Source of the DNA: Lactarius indigo
Taxonomy: Eukaryota > Basidiomycota > Agaricomycetes > Russulales > Russulaceae
Assembly (NCBI GenBank): GCA_025766275.1
Contig: JAFKAC010000053.1
Coordinates: forward strand, 124,001-188,000
Reading direction: 5' to 3'
Length of the DNA stretch: 64,000 nt
A model generated the notes under the pieces. That model searched no databases, had not been told where the DNA came from, and worked only from the letters and a program-made list of their open reading frames with translations. This document shows positions 1-8,784 of the stretch, piece by piece (the stretch's first letter is position 1; the number at the start of each line of letters is the position of its first letter). A program made the translations under genes and the position numbers.

Positions 1-1233
1 GAGATATTCCGCTTGCTGGAGTGTAACCGCCGTTTTCCAATCGTCCCAGTCTATGGGGTGGTGGAACTTGATTGCGTTTATGACTAGCGCATTTGGGAGG
101 CCTTTCTGGAAAATTTCCAGGGTAGTGGCCTCGTCCTTATTGTATCCTGCCTTGTTGGCCAGGTTAGAGAATTTGGCTATATAAGTGTCGATATCTTCTT
201 TGTCCATTCGTAGATTTTGAATGGCGTGGCGGGCTTTTTGTTGTTGAGTGGTGTCGGTGTATGCTTGGATAAACCTTGTTTCGATAGTGTTCCATAGGTT
301 TTCGGCGTTCATGGCTACCCCTCCCGCCAATTGGTCAGCCAGCCACTGTATTTGTTCTTCGACCCAGTCATCCACTAATGGCCCTCGGATGTACGAGAGG
401 AGGGTCATAGCGCGTGAATAAGGGAGGGTCAATTGTTGGACATTCGGGTTCATTCCTCGGTAGAGTGCGAAGGCATTTAGGAAGGCTCTGCTGGCTTCTC
501 GATCCCCGGTGAATTCTGGTGGGGGGTTTCCTCCGAGTCGCCCGTTTGGTGGGAGTCCTCCAACGGCGGGACCTGCTGCTGCTCCGCCGCCTCCACCTCC
601 AGGCGCGCCGCCTCCGCCTCCAGGCGCACCGCCTCCACCTCCAGGCGCACCGCCTCCACCTCCAGGCGCACCACCTCCATGATGACTTCCTGCGCCTCCC
701 GCAGCGCTTCCCCCGCTTGTCGACATACTTCCTCCCACAGGATGTCCTCCACTACTTGCAGGATTCGCTGTCGAGGAGCCTGCGGCTGGTTGCGCGGAGG
801 TGAGGGTGGTGGAGAGTTGGGTGGTGGACATATTGGCATATGATGCGAAGTCCACAGGTCGTTGGATGGTAGGCGTAAGTGTTGGGTTGTCTAAGTCGGG
901 TTCAGAAGATGGTTCCTCGATATCGGAATCAGCCTCGATGGCGCTAATTTGTCCTTTTCCTGGTCCTAGGCCTAGGTGTGTGGGGACGGGTTTATAGGAG
1001 TACCAGGAGTGCTTTGAATCGGAGTAGGCAATGTAGGCCCAGATGTGTTGGTCTTCAATATACTCGATTGGTTCGTACGTGAGTTTATCGGGGTCGTAGA
1101 CGTAATACCCTTCGTCGTGTGGGGTGTTCCTCCAAAGAGCGGTTCCTTTGATAGAAGGCCTTAGGTCGTTGTATGGATGCCGCTCCAGGTACTCTTTTAC
1201 GAACTGTGTTCGGCTTCGGCTGGTGAGAGCCAC
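1..1233 (-). CDS. Ty3/gypsy Gag, 3'-truncated by window edge
   Basis: Reverse-strand frame open from about 1255 to base 1, running off the left edge. It encodes Gag, the structural capsid protein of an LTR retrotransposon. Seen in order: an N-terminal domain with a GTALWRNTPHDEGYYVYD stretch, matching in layout the N-termini of the two complete gypsy elements in this window; an acidic/Pro stretch; a Gly/Ala/Pro linker built of GGGGGAP repeats (about 590-680); then the capsid domain starting PPEFTGDREASRAFLNAF and containing LWNTIETRFIQAY and IDTYIAKFSNLANKAGY, typical of Retrotrans_gag. No ATG precedes the conserved N-terminus. I set the start at the GTG at 1233-1231, which corresponds to GTG at the same place in the other two elements. 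Zinc knuckle and pol would lie outside the window. No stop was seen in the part present. Confidence 0.85.
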   Translation of the reverse strand, partial: MALTSRSRTQFVKEYLERHPYNDLRPSIKGTALWRNTPHDEGYYVYDPDKLTYEPIEYIEDQHIWAYIAYSDSKHSWYSYKPVPTHLGLGPGKGQISAIEADSDIEEPSSEPDLDNPTLTPTIQRPVDFASYANMSTTQLSTTLTSAQPAAGSSTANPASSGGHPVGGSMSTSGGSAAGGAGSHHGGGAPGGGGGAPGGGGGAPGGGGGAPGGGGGGAAAGPAVGGLPPNGRLGGNPPPEFTGDREASRAFLNAFALYRGMNPNVQQLTLPYSRAMTLLSYIRGPLVDDWVEEQIQWLADQLAGGVAMNAENLWNTIETRFIQAYTDTTQQQKARHAIQNLRMDKEDIDTYIAKFSNLANKAGYNKDEATTLEIFQKGLPNALVINAIKFHHPIDWDDWKTAVTLQQAEYL

Positions 1234-1238
1234 TGTGG

Positions 1239-1249
1239 AGACTAGACTT
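1239..1249 (-). promoter_or_regulatory. Primer-binding site of left gypsy element (self-primer type)
   Basis: Read on the minus strand this is AAGTCTAGTCT, two bases after the LTR end. It is exactly complementary to AGACTAGACTT inside the same LTR (minus strand, 1482-1472), 33 nt downstream of the LTR TATTTAA box. This is the arrangement known for Tf1, where the 5' end of the element RNA itself primes minus-strand synthesis. The assignment is inferred from complementarity and position. Confidence 0.6.
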
Positions 1250-1251
1250 AA

Positions 1252-1819
1252 TGTAACGCCACTACAGGGGCGTTAAGTACGACCTGCACTAAGTCAGTCA
1301 ATCGCTCAGTAGTCAAAGCTCAAAGGCTCGACTTCAGTATGGATGATGCACAAGAGTCACAAGGACGCGTGTCACTTGGGCTGTAGAGGAAAGCTAAGAC
1401 TCGAAGGCCTAGCGAAAGCAAGGGTCGGGGGTCAAGGAGACTTCGCGTAGACGAGTGTAGTATTACACAAGAAGTCTAGTCTACCGTACAAGCTAGGTAT
1501 GACTAGGATTAAATAGAAATCGCACTGTATGGTCATTACAAACAGATGGCGCCATTGCCCAATCAAGGAAGAAAGAAAGGGACATATAGGGAACAAGGCA
1601 AGGCTATATCGAGGATAATGGAGAATCACACGGGGTCGCGCGTGAGAGGGAACGAGTCGGAAACTAGCACATGTCAAGCTTTATCAGAAGAGAACGTCGA
1701 TAAGCAAGGCGCGTGATGGAAACCGGGTAATCGTATCGTCCGCGTAGTCGTACAGGGCTCGTATAGTGTGGGAAGGGAATAATGGTAAGAAAAGGGACGA
1801 GTCCAAGGAAATCGTAACA
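1252..1819 (-). repeat. LTR of left gypsy element
   Basis: 568 bp. On the minus strand it begins TGTTACG and ends CGTTACA, the same terminal bases as the LTRs of gypsy element 1. It directly abuts the primer-binding site and gag of the left element. A TATTTAA box lies about 33 nt upstream of AGACTAGACTT. The partner LTR is outside the window, so target-site duplication and LTR identity cannot be read; the outer boundary at 1819 rests only on the CGTAACA terminus. The five bases outside are CTGGT. Confidence 0.6.
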
Positions 1820-2061
1820 CTGGTTCATAACAGACCCAGTATTGTACTCTAGAGGAGTACATAGACTTGGCCCACTGTCTAACGTTGACATGGTCGAGCA
1901 GTTCTTTTGGCATAGACAATTGGTAGTCTGCAAAGACCAATGTCTGCTACAGAATACGTTCTGTAGTCAAAGGGATTAATGCTGGTTTTATTATCTCACT
2001 CAGTATTATGATGAAAAATTCTAAATACTGACGTACTATAAAGCCAACAGATTTACCAACA
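1820..2061. other. Leader region upstream of copia gag-pol
   Basis: 242 bp between the left gypsy LTR and the copia start codon. I see no sequence matching the copia 3' LTR (TGTTGAAACGTGATAAG...), so the copia 5' LTR is not visible here; it may have been displaced to the left by the gypsy insertion. A short palindrome, CAGAATACGTTCTG, lies near 1950. No gene. Confidence 0.5.
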
Positions 2062-5000
2062 ATGTCATCTCAATTAACTACCCTTGTCTCCGTCTTCGAT
2101 GGCTCTAACTGGACCCTTTGGTCCAATGCCATGCAAGCCTTCTTCATGTCCCAAGGCCTCTGGGGTTACGTCGATGGTTCTATCCCTCTCGACACTACAG
2201 CCACCACCGATGTTCAAGCTGCTTGGCGTCGCAGTGATGAAATGGCAAGGGGTAATCTTACCCTTCGCCTCTCTCCTGCTATCCAGCAAGCTGTCACCGG
2301 CACCTCTGCCAAATTGCTCTGGGATGCTGTACAAGATCGCTATGGAGCGGTCTCTTTGCCACACATTTACAAGGATTTTAAAGAAGCAGTTTCTATTCGC
2401 TTCAATCCTAACCAAAACCCAGTAGCAACTTTCGAGAAAATGGCTGCCGCCTTCTCTCGACTTGGTGCTGTTACTATTGGCACTGCTCCTAATCAAACAA
2501 CGCTTGCGATATCTCCTCCCCTTCAGGCTTTGATAGCCATGTCCGCGCTTCCTCAGAAATGGGAAAACCTTATCCCCATTATCTGCAGCGGTGTTGCAAC
2601 TGCTGATCTTAAACTTGCTTCAGTCTCTGGCATAGTTATTGGCCAGTTTGAAACTGAAACTAATCGCGGACAGCACAAGGGAGCACACAACGCGCAGAAA
2701 CTTTCTGCCGTTAAACGCAAGCGCGATAACCCTCGCTTTTCAAAGCAGGGTGGTCAGCAGCAGCAACAGCCTTCCTCTTCCAATGCCCCCGGCCCATCTT
2801 CCCAGCAGCAGCCTAATCGGCAGTGCGGAGGACGAGGCTCTGGTCGTGGCAAAGGAAAAGGCAAAGGCAAAGCGCGTGGCGGCGCTCCCCAGCATTCCCA
2901 CATAGCCTCTGTAGCCGCATTATCTCCGCCCACTTCTCACAAGGTGATCCATATTGGGTCATCTGGCGTCTCTACTCGCACAGAAGTCGAATCCTCTTCG
3001 CCTCAGAGGACCCCTGGCTTCTTTCCCTCCGTTAATACCGCTATGACGCTCGCAGAACGGCTGAATGTACCAGCTACAGTTCAGACCACGAAGACGCTTG
3101 AGCAGCGTTTCGCCGATGTGGACGCCCAGATGCGCCCTCGGATCGATAAATTTATTGACGAAGAGTATGACTCCGATTTCAACATTGACATGACGCGAGC
3201 ACCCCCTGCTGGCGCTCGACCCATTGTTGACATCGAGAGTCTAGACGACTCTGAGATTGCCGCCTATTGTAGTGAGTCTTCAAACGCTCTACAATTAGAC
3301 TTGAGTGATCTAACTATATCGGATGTTGACTCGGATAAAGAAAACCGAGCTCCGACACCGGAATATGTTGATCCGGAGGCAATTGAGGCTGAAGAGATAA
3401 CAAAAATGTGGGAACAACCTTCATTTACTGGCGCTGGTTCTATTCCAAAAATTCCTTCTGCGGAGCTAATTCTTGCCGCATGGACTAGGAATCAGCAATA
3501 TTTATATGACCATGGGCTTCCTACGCACCCTGACTTCGGGACTTTAATATCCCCGTCAGGATCGCGTTCTGTAACCCCTGAACATTTTCTAACCGGTCCA
3601 GATGAGGTCCTGGATTGGGGTTCCGATGAAGAAGAGTACGTTACTCCTTCATTTTGCCTATTACGTGCTGATCACGTTACAGAATTAGTCCAGCCCCCAA
3701 AAAATCTAAGGGGTGGAAGATCTAACTGTAACGTACTGGAGTCACATGTAAAGAAGTTGCCTGAAATGTACAATTATACTAGTGCTCTTCTCGATTTTCT
3801 TGAGTGTGAGCACAATGAGTACTTCAGTCAATGCGCAGAATGTTTGGAGCGTACTAAAAATATGTGGCTTCTTGACTCAGGAGCCTCAGCGCACTTTACC
3901 AATAGTCTTAGTGATTTTATTGAGTATAAGTCGCTAGCCAAGTCTGACAGAATACCTGTCAAAACCGCGGCTCACATGATATATGTTGAAGGAGTTGGTA
4001 CTGTCTTGCTAGAGCATTATATCGCAGACAAACTTGTAACTACACGAGTTTATCCAGTCTTTCACATACCTTCTATGAGCACACGGTTACTATCAATGGG
4101 AGTATTCCTACAGCAAGGATTGCGCGTTTTGGGGAATTCGCAGCATATAGACTTGCTAAGAAAAAATAAAACAATTGTCCAATGTAAACCCCTTATTCAC
4201 GGACAATCACTATTTTGGCTAAATGCCTCTATATCTAATCTAACTGAGTTAGATTACGCCAACATATCTGCATTGCATAATGTGGATTATGACCTTATGC
4301 ATTGTCGGCTCGGACACCCATCTAAAGAGGTTCTAAGACGATCTAAGGAAAGCACTAAGGGTTTCCCTGATGGAATTATAATTCCAACCTCTGATAAACT
4401 ATGTCCAGGATGTGCGCAAGGTAAAATGCCTGCAGCATCTCATCCTCCTTCCGAGACAAGGGCTAAAGCCTCCTTTAGTCGGATTCATTCTGATCTAAAA
4501 AGCTTCCCTATACCGTCATATCACAAGTACAAGTATTTTATCGTCTTCTTCGACGATTATACTTCTTTTGCTTGGATCACTCTCTTACGGGATAAAGCCT
4601 CTGCTATTACTGCTTTAAAGCAGTGGCTTGCGCTGATCAAAAATCAATTTGACGCTACCATAAAAGAGTGGATGTCTGATGCTGGCGGTGAATACAAATC
4701 GGATGCTTTTCTGAAGCAGCTAAAGGATGCTGGCATTACAGTGCAACAGTCCGCGCCACATACCCCACAGCAGAATGGCCGCACTGAGCGCTTTATGCGT
4801 ACAGTCATGGACAAAGCTCAGGCCATGCGCCTTGATGCTTGTTTACCTCAGAGTTGGTGGGAATTTGCAGTTTTACATGCTACACATTGTTATAATAGAA
4901 CTCCAATCAGTCGCCTTCAATGGCAGACCCCCTATGGACTATTATACAATGAGAAACCTGACATTGCTCATCTTCGAGTCTTTGGATCGGGTGCTTATGT

Positions 5001-7314
5001 CCATATCCCTGAAGCTCGCCGGGTGAATAAACTTTCCCCTAAAAGCGAACTTATGATCTACCTTGGTAGGGGATCTGGAATGAAGGCTGATGTCTTCATG
5101 CGCACTCCAAATACCTTATTTTACTCGGACAAAGCCCTCTTTGATGAAGCATTGTTTCCTAAATGTCCATCGGACAGTGTTAGGAGTAAACCCAAAGGTG
5201 TTACTCAGTTAGATGATACAGCTTCTGATGATGAGCTGTTACATGACGATACCACTCCTGGTGTTGATGACGACCCTCCACCTGAGCCTCCTAAAGTGAG
5301 GAGCGCTCCACAAGCCCCTGTGGCACCTCCTCCTAGTATGTCTACTGGAGGAAGTGGATCGCAGCTACCTCCGCCTTTACCGCCGCAACCCGTACCTGGT
5401 CCTAGTCAACCTAGGAGGTCGGCGCGTACAAGGAAACAAACTTCTCGTCCAGATAATGTCTATGGAGATAGGCCTCCTACTGCGATTATTCGTGACATTG
5501 AGCGGACTCGCACATGGCGACAGTTGACTGGTGACCAGCCGAGTAGCTCTCGGTTGCGTTCACGTCAAGATCAGACGGTACCAGGAGATTTTCCTGAGCA
5601 ACCCGGGTCTGGTCCTCCTCGTGCTTCGGGTGATAATCCGCACCTTTCGGACGATGAAGTAGAGCAGCAATTGCTCACCCGCCTTGCTCAGGAAGGGGGA
5701 GTCAAATTTCTAGATCTTCTGCTAGCCAAAGCAGTTTCACCAACAGATCTAGATGCACCTGATACCTCTAATATTCGAGAATGGACTTATCGAGACATTC
5801 TAAAGATGCCAAGCGACTCTCAGGAGGAGTGGCGTAATGCGTGCAAAGAGGAACTAGCTTCCCTTCGCAATCGCAAAGTCTATGAACTTGTTAACCCGCC
5901 GAAAGGCAGAAAGGTTATCAAGAATCGATGGGTATTTGACTTAAAGTCAGATGGCCGAAAGAAAGCCAGGCTAGTTGCCAAAGGTTTTTCTCAGGTTGAA
6001 GGCATTGATTATGACGAAATATTCTCGCCTGTGGTACGGTTTGAGACTGTCCGGATGATGCTTGCGCTTGCAGCGCTAAAAGATTGGCACATCTCTGGAC
6101 TAGACGTCAAAACAGCATTCCTGTATGGGGACCTCGATGAGGAACTCTACATGGAACAACCTGAAGGGTTTAAAATCCCTGGTCAACAAAATAAAGTGAT
6201 GCGCCTTAGAAAAGCCATTTACGGACTTAAACAAGCTGCTCTCGCTTGGTGGAGAGCGCTAGATAAGTCTATGGGTACTCTAAGCTGCACACGTTTACAA
6301 TCAGACTCAGGTCTCTTTGTAAATGAGGAAAAGACAATTGTTGTAATTGTCTATGTTGATGATGTCCTCTTCCTCGGAAAAAATAAAAAACACATTGATT
6401 CCCTGAAGCAGCGCTTTATGAAGATCTGGGAATGCAGAGATCTTGGAGATACCAAGGAGTTTCTTCGAATGCGCATACTACGATCTAAGGGTAGAATCCT
6501 CATTGATCAACAGGACTACCTTCAGAAAGTACTACAGCGCTTCAAACTGATTAACGCCAAATCAGTACCAACTCCATTACCGGAAGGGTATCATCCTACT
6601 CCTAATAAGGAATCTGCATCTCCAGAACTTCGCGCTTCATACCAACAAGTGATAGGATCACTCCTATACATAATGATTGGAATGCGACCAGATATTGCTT
6701 ATGCTGTTACCAAAATGGCGCAGTTTGCTGCCAACCCATCTGAGGACCACTTAAAGCGTGCACTTTATATATGCCGCTATTTACTTGGTACCTCTAATTA
6801 TACTTTAGTCTATGACGGTAAAAGCGATGGTGGTATAATAGCATACGCGGATTCTGATTGGGCCTCAGATCCAGTCACTAGAAAGTCCACTACGGGCTAT
6901 TTAGTAAAAATGGCTAATGGAATATTCTGCTGGAATTCGAGAGCACAAAAATCTATTGCGCTTTCATCCACTGAAGCAGAATATATGTCGCTGTGTGATA
7001 CAAGCAGACAGTTGGTCTGGATACGTTCGCTCTTTCTTGAGCTAGGAATAAATCTAGAACCAATTCCATTATGCGGAGATAATCAAGGCTCTATATTTCT
7101 ATCTTCTAATCCGGTTCAAGAAAAACGGATTAAACATATCGATTTGCGTCACCACTACATACGTGAAGTAATTCGAGATAAGAAGATAGAACTATTCTTT
7201 ATAGAAGGAGCTGAGAACCCCGCAGATCTTTTTACTAAGAATCTGGGTCGCATTAAGTTCCTTAAATTCAGGGAACAGCTTGGGCTGGAGTTTCACTCGC
7301 CTACGAGAGCTTGA
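2062..7314 (+). CDS. Ty1/copia Gag-Pol polyprotein, intact
   Basis: 1,750 residues, single uninterrupted frame from ATG. Order: UBN2-type Gag N-terminus (FDGSNWTLWSNAMQAFFMSQ, residues about 13-32); Gln/Ser/Gly-rich and basic region (about 225-275) without a visible CCHC knuckle; long acidic segment; aspartic protease motif LLDSGAS (DSG at 605-607); GAG-pre-integrase zinc region (HCRLGHP ... CPGCAQGK); integrase with D811, D873 and E909, giving DD(35)E; Pro-rich linker; reverse transcriptase with YVDD at 1431-1434; RNase H with YADSDWASD from about 1595, ALSSTEAEY, and the closing NPADLFTKNL motif. Integrase before reverse transcriptase is the copia order. Gag and Pol share one frame, so no frameshift is needed; the Gag:Pol ratio must be set otherwise. 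The intact frame suggests a young copy, unlike the decayed gypsy copies next to it. Confidence 0.97.
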   Translation: MSSQLTTLVSVFDGSNWTLWSNAMQAFFMSQGLWGYVDGSIPLDTTATTDVQAAWRRSDEMARGNLTLRLSPAIQQAVTGTSAKLLWDAVQDRYGAVSLPHIYKDFKEAVSIRFNPNQNPVATFEKMAAAFSRLGAVTIGTAPNQTTLAISPPLQALIAMSALPQKWENLIPIICSGVATADLKLASVSGIVIGQFETETNRGQHKGAHNAQKLSAVKRKRDNPRFSKQGGQQQQQPSSSNAPGPSSQQQPNRQCGGRGSGRGKGKGKGKARGGAPQHSHIASVAALSPPTSHKVIHIGSSGVSTRTEVESSSPQRTPGFFPSVNTAMTLAERLNVPATVQTTKTLEQRFADVDAQMRPRIDKFIDEEYDSDFNIDMTRAPPAGARPIVDIESLDDSEIAAYCSESSNALQLDLSDLTISDVDSDKENRAPTPEYVDPEAIEAEEITKMWEQPSFTGAGSIPKIPSAELILAAWTRNQQYLYDHGLPTHPDFGTLISPSGSRSVTPEHFLTGPDEVLDWGSDEEEYVTPSFCLLRADHVTELVQPPKNLRGGRSNCNVLESHVKKLPEMYNYTSALLDFLECEHNEYFSQCAECLERTKNMWLLDSGASAHFTNSLSDFIEYKSLAKSDRIPVKTAAHMIYVEGVGTVLLEHYIADKLVTTRVYPVFHIPSMSTRLLSMGVFLQQGLRVLGNSQHIDLLRKNKTIVQCKPLIHGQSLFWLNASISNLTELDYANISALHNVDYDLMHCRLGHPSKEVLRRSKESTKGFPDGIIIPTSDKLCPGCAQGKMPAASHPPSETRAKASFSRIHSDLKSFPIPSYHKYKYFIVFFDDYTSFAWITLLRDKASAITALKQWLALIKNQFDATIKEWMSDAGGEYKSDAFLKQLKDAGITVQQSAPHTPQQNGRTERFMRTVMDKAQAMRLDACLPQSWWEFAVLHATHCYNRTPISRLQWQTPYGLLYNEKPDIAHLRVFGSGAYVHIPEARRVNKLSPKSELMIYLGRGSGMKADVFMRTPNTLFYSDKALFDEALFPKCPSDSVRSKPKGVTQLDDTASDDELLHDDTTPGVDDDPPPEPPKVRSAPQAPVAPPPSMSTGGSGSQLPPPLPPQPVPGPSQPRRSARTRKQTSRPDNVYGDRPPTAIIRDIERTRTWRQLTGDQPSSSRLRSRQDQTVPGDFPEQPGSGPPRASGDNPHLSDDEVEQQLLTRLAQEGGVKFLDLLLAKAVSPTDLDAPDTSNIREWTYRDILKMPSDSQEEWRNACKEELASLRNRKVYELVNPPKGRKVIKNRWVFDLKSDGRKKARLVAKGFSQVEGIDYDEIFSPVVRFETVRMMLALAALKDWHISGLDVKTAFLYGDLDEELYMEQPEGFKIPGQQNKVMRLRKAIYGLKQAALAWWRALDKSMGTLSCTRLQSDSGLFVNEEKTIVVIVYVDDVLFLGKNKKHIDSLKQRFMKIWECRDLGDTKEFLRMRILRSKGRILIDQQDYLQKVLQRFKLINAKSVPTPLPEGYHPTPNKESASPELRASYQQVIGSLLYIMIGMRPDIAYAVTKMAQFAANPSEDHLKRALYICRYLLGTSNYTLVYDGKSDGGIIAYADSDWASDPVTRKSTTGYLVKMANGIFCWNSRAQKSIALSSTEAEYMSLCDTSRQLVWIRSLFLELGINLEPIPLCGDNQGSIFLSSNPVQEKRIKHIDLRHHYIREVIRDKKIELFFIEGAENPADLFTKNLGRIKFLKFREQLGLEFHSPTRA

Positions 7315-7874
7315 GCAGCTCAACGCTATGGTTGGAGGTAGAATAAAAAGGGTCTTTCGTAGCTCCTCCGTGTACATCGTTTCTTCTTTCCCAGTAATAG
7401 GGAATACACAAGAAATGAGTCACGAACGACTTGTTCTTCTCAAAGAACCATACAAGCTTATTGAGTCTTATGACCCTAAGCTTTTATGATTTCTGAGAAG
7501 ACTGTCCCGCGAGAGTTGTTCTCTCACAAATCATAAAAGTTTATTGAGTCATCCGACTCTAAGCCTTCTATGGTTTTGTGTCAAACAACCCTGGTATTCT
7601 TACCAGCAGGAAGCTCACACATCCTGTTCTATCACCAGCATAGTATAACTGCTCACTAAACCAAGGATCGACGACCATTGTTGGGGTTAAGCGTCCCTTT
7701 CATTCTATGAAGGGATGTTGCTATGACCCCACACCTAATCCCCTATACATCCCTCTGACATTTGAGGATCGAAGCATCCTTGGTCAATGCTTATTACCGA
7801 TCCCTCTATAAAATGTCTTTAATGTAAGGTCTTTGCTTAGATGCGCTTTACTAGCTGCACTAAGCAAGGGGGAG
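7315..7874 (+). other. Copia 3' untranslated region with stem-loop and polypurine tract
   Basis: 560 bp without a gene. Contains a perfect 12-bp inverted repeat (CTTTTATGATTT at 7481-7492, AAATCATAAAAG at 7528-7539) enclosing a smaller GAGAG/CTCTC stem, and imperfect direct repeats of TTATTGAGTC. It ends in a purine run, AAGGGGGAG, immediately before the TGTTG of the 3' LTR, which is the expected plus-strand primer. Confidence 0.6.
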
Positions 7875-8303
7875 TGTTGAAACGTGATAAGTACGTAAGG
7901 ACCTTATCTATAGCAGTTACGACATTACTGTACTATATTTACCATATTAGGCAGTCACGATACGTACAATAGCGGGCGTATCATGTCCCGTGATGAGGAG
8001 AAGTCCTATGACTATCTCAGAAGGGCAAAACACATTAGGCGTGTGTAAAAACGCGATATTGTGGACGCCTTTACTCATCACTTAACCGCAAATGGACATG
8101 GTGGGGCCATAGAGCATAAATACCCTCCTATGTGGGGAGAGAGGCGAATTCAGAACATCACCCACTTTGCTTGTGCACATTCTCCTCTCTCATTAGTCTC
8201 TCAACCTACTCAAAGGTGAGAACGTCCTTCCTGCGTGCTGCGCTTTGGCCTATAAGGCTTTTGCTGCGCAACATTTACTTCTAGACTCTCTTTGTTCTGC
8301 GCT
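7875..8303 (+). repeat. Copia 3' LTR, 5' portion
   Basis: Begins TGTTGAAACG directly after the polypurine tract, the usual copia LTR start. A TATA-like AGCATAAATACC lies near 8117. The segment is cut at 8303 by gypsy element 1, whose target duplication GCGCT occupies 8299-8303. The sequence beyond the insertion (16003-16288) may continue this LTR, but with no 5' partner in view its end cannot be fixed. Confidence 0.6.
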
Positions 8304-8763
8304 TGTTACGGTTGCGCATATTGACCCTTACTATACCGGTTGTGACTACGGCAGTAAGGTAAATTAGTCACGGACTCGGAGTTTACGATAGGAGATAGGT
8401 GTTGAACAATGACTCGATCCTAGTACAGGTAGTAGTAGTATTAGGATTGCGGTACTTACGCGATACGTTGGACGCTACGATACGGTGACTCATAGCAGCG
8501 CTTGAAAGCCTGCTCTTCTTGTATTTAAGATAGCTGCGGAAGACCAAGATACGCCATCTTGGTCTTCTTCAATCGTCACTTCCTTGTTCTCGCATTCTCG
8601 ACACCTTCTCCCTATATTCGACTGAAGGGGGAAACCGCAGTAGTCCTAGTGTCTTCGAACATCTAGAAATTGCCTTCGTGCCATACACCTTCCGGTGTGA
8701 TCAGCTAAGTTGACAAGTCGCCTTACCAAGCTCAAGTCGAGCTAACGTCGTGACGGCGTTACA
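8304..8763 (+). repeat. 5' LTR of gypsy element 1
   Basis: 460 bp. TATTTAA box at 8522-8528. Downstream is a hairpin whose arms are AAGACCAAGAT (8540-8550) and ATCTTGGTCTT (8556-8566) with loop ACGCC. The second arm starts 34 nt after the TATA box, where the transcript is expected to begin, and is complementary to the primer-binding site just after the LTR. Confidence 0.93.
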
Positions 8764-8765
8764 TT

Positions 8766-8776
8766 AAGACCAAGAT
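8766..8776 (+). promoter_or_regulatory. Primer-binding site of gypsy element 1 (self-primer type)
   Basis: AAGACCAAGAT, two bases after the LTR. Perfect 11-nt complement of LTR positions 8556-8566, the presumed 5' end of the RNA. Tf1 of fission yeast uses an 11-nt match of this kind for self-priming. I did not compare it systematically with tRNA 3' ends. Confidence 0.65.
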
Positions 8777-8784
8777 CATTCATT

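Noticed and set aside
1250..2061. Copia 5' LTR upstream of the gag-pol start
   Set aside because: No stretch matches the 3' LTR start TGTTGAAACGTGATAAG or its following sequence. The region to 1819 is better explained as a reverse gypsy LTR.
2074..2496. Antisense open frame within copia gag, and similar frames opposite or out of phase with gag, pol and DUF6535 genes
   Set aside because: Shadows of codon-biased real frames; no independent motifs or conservation.
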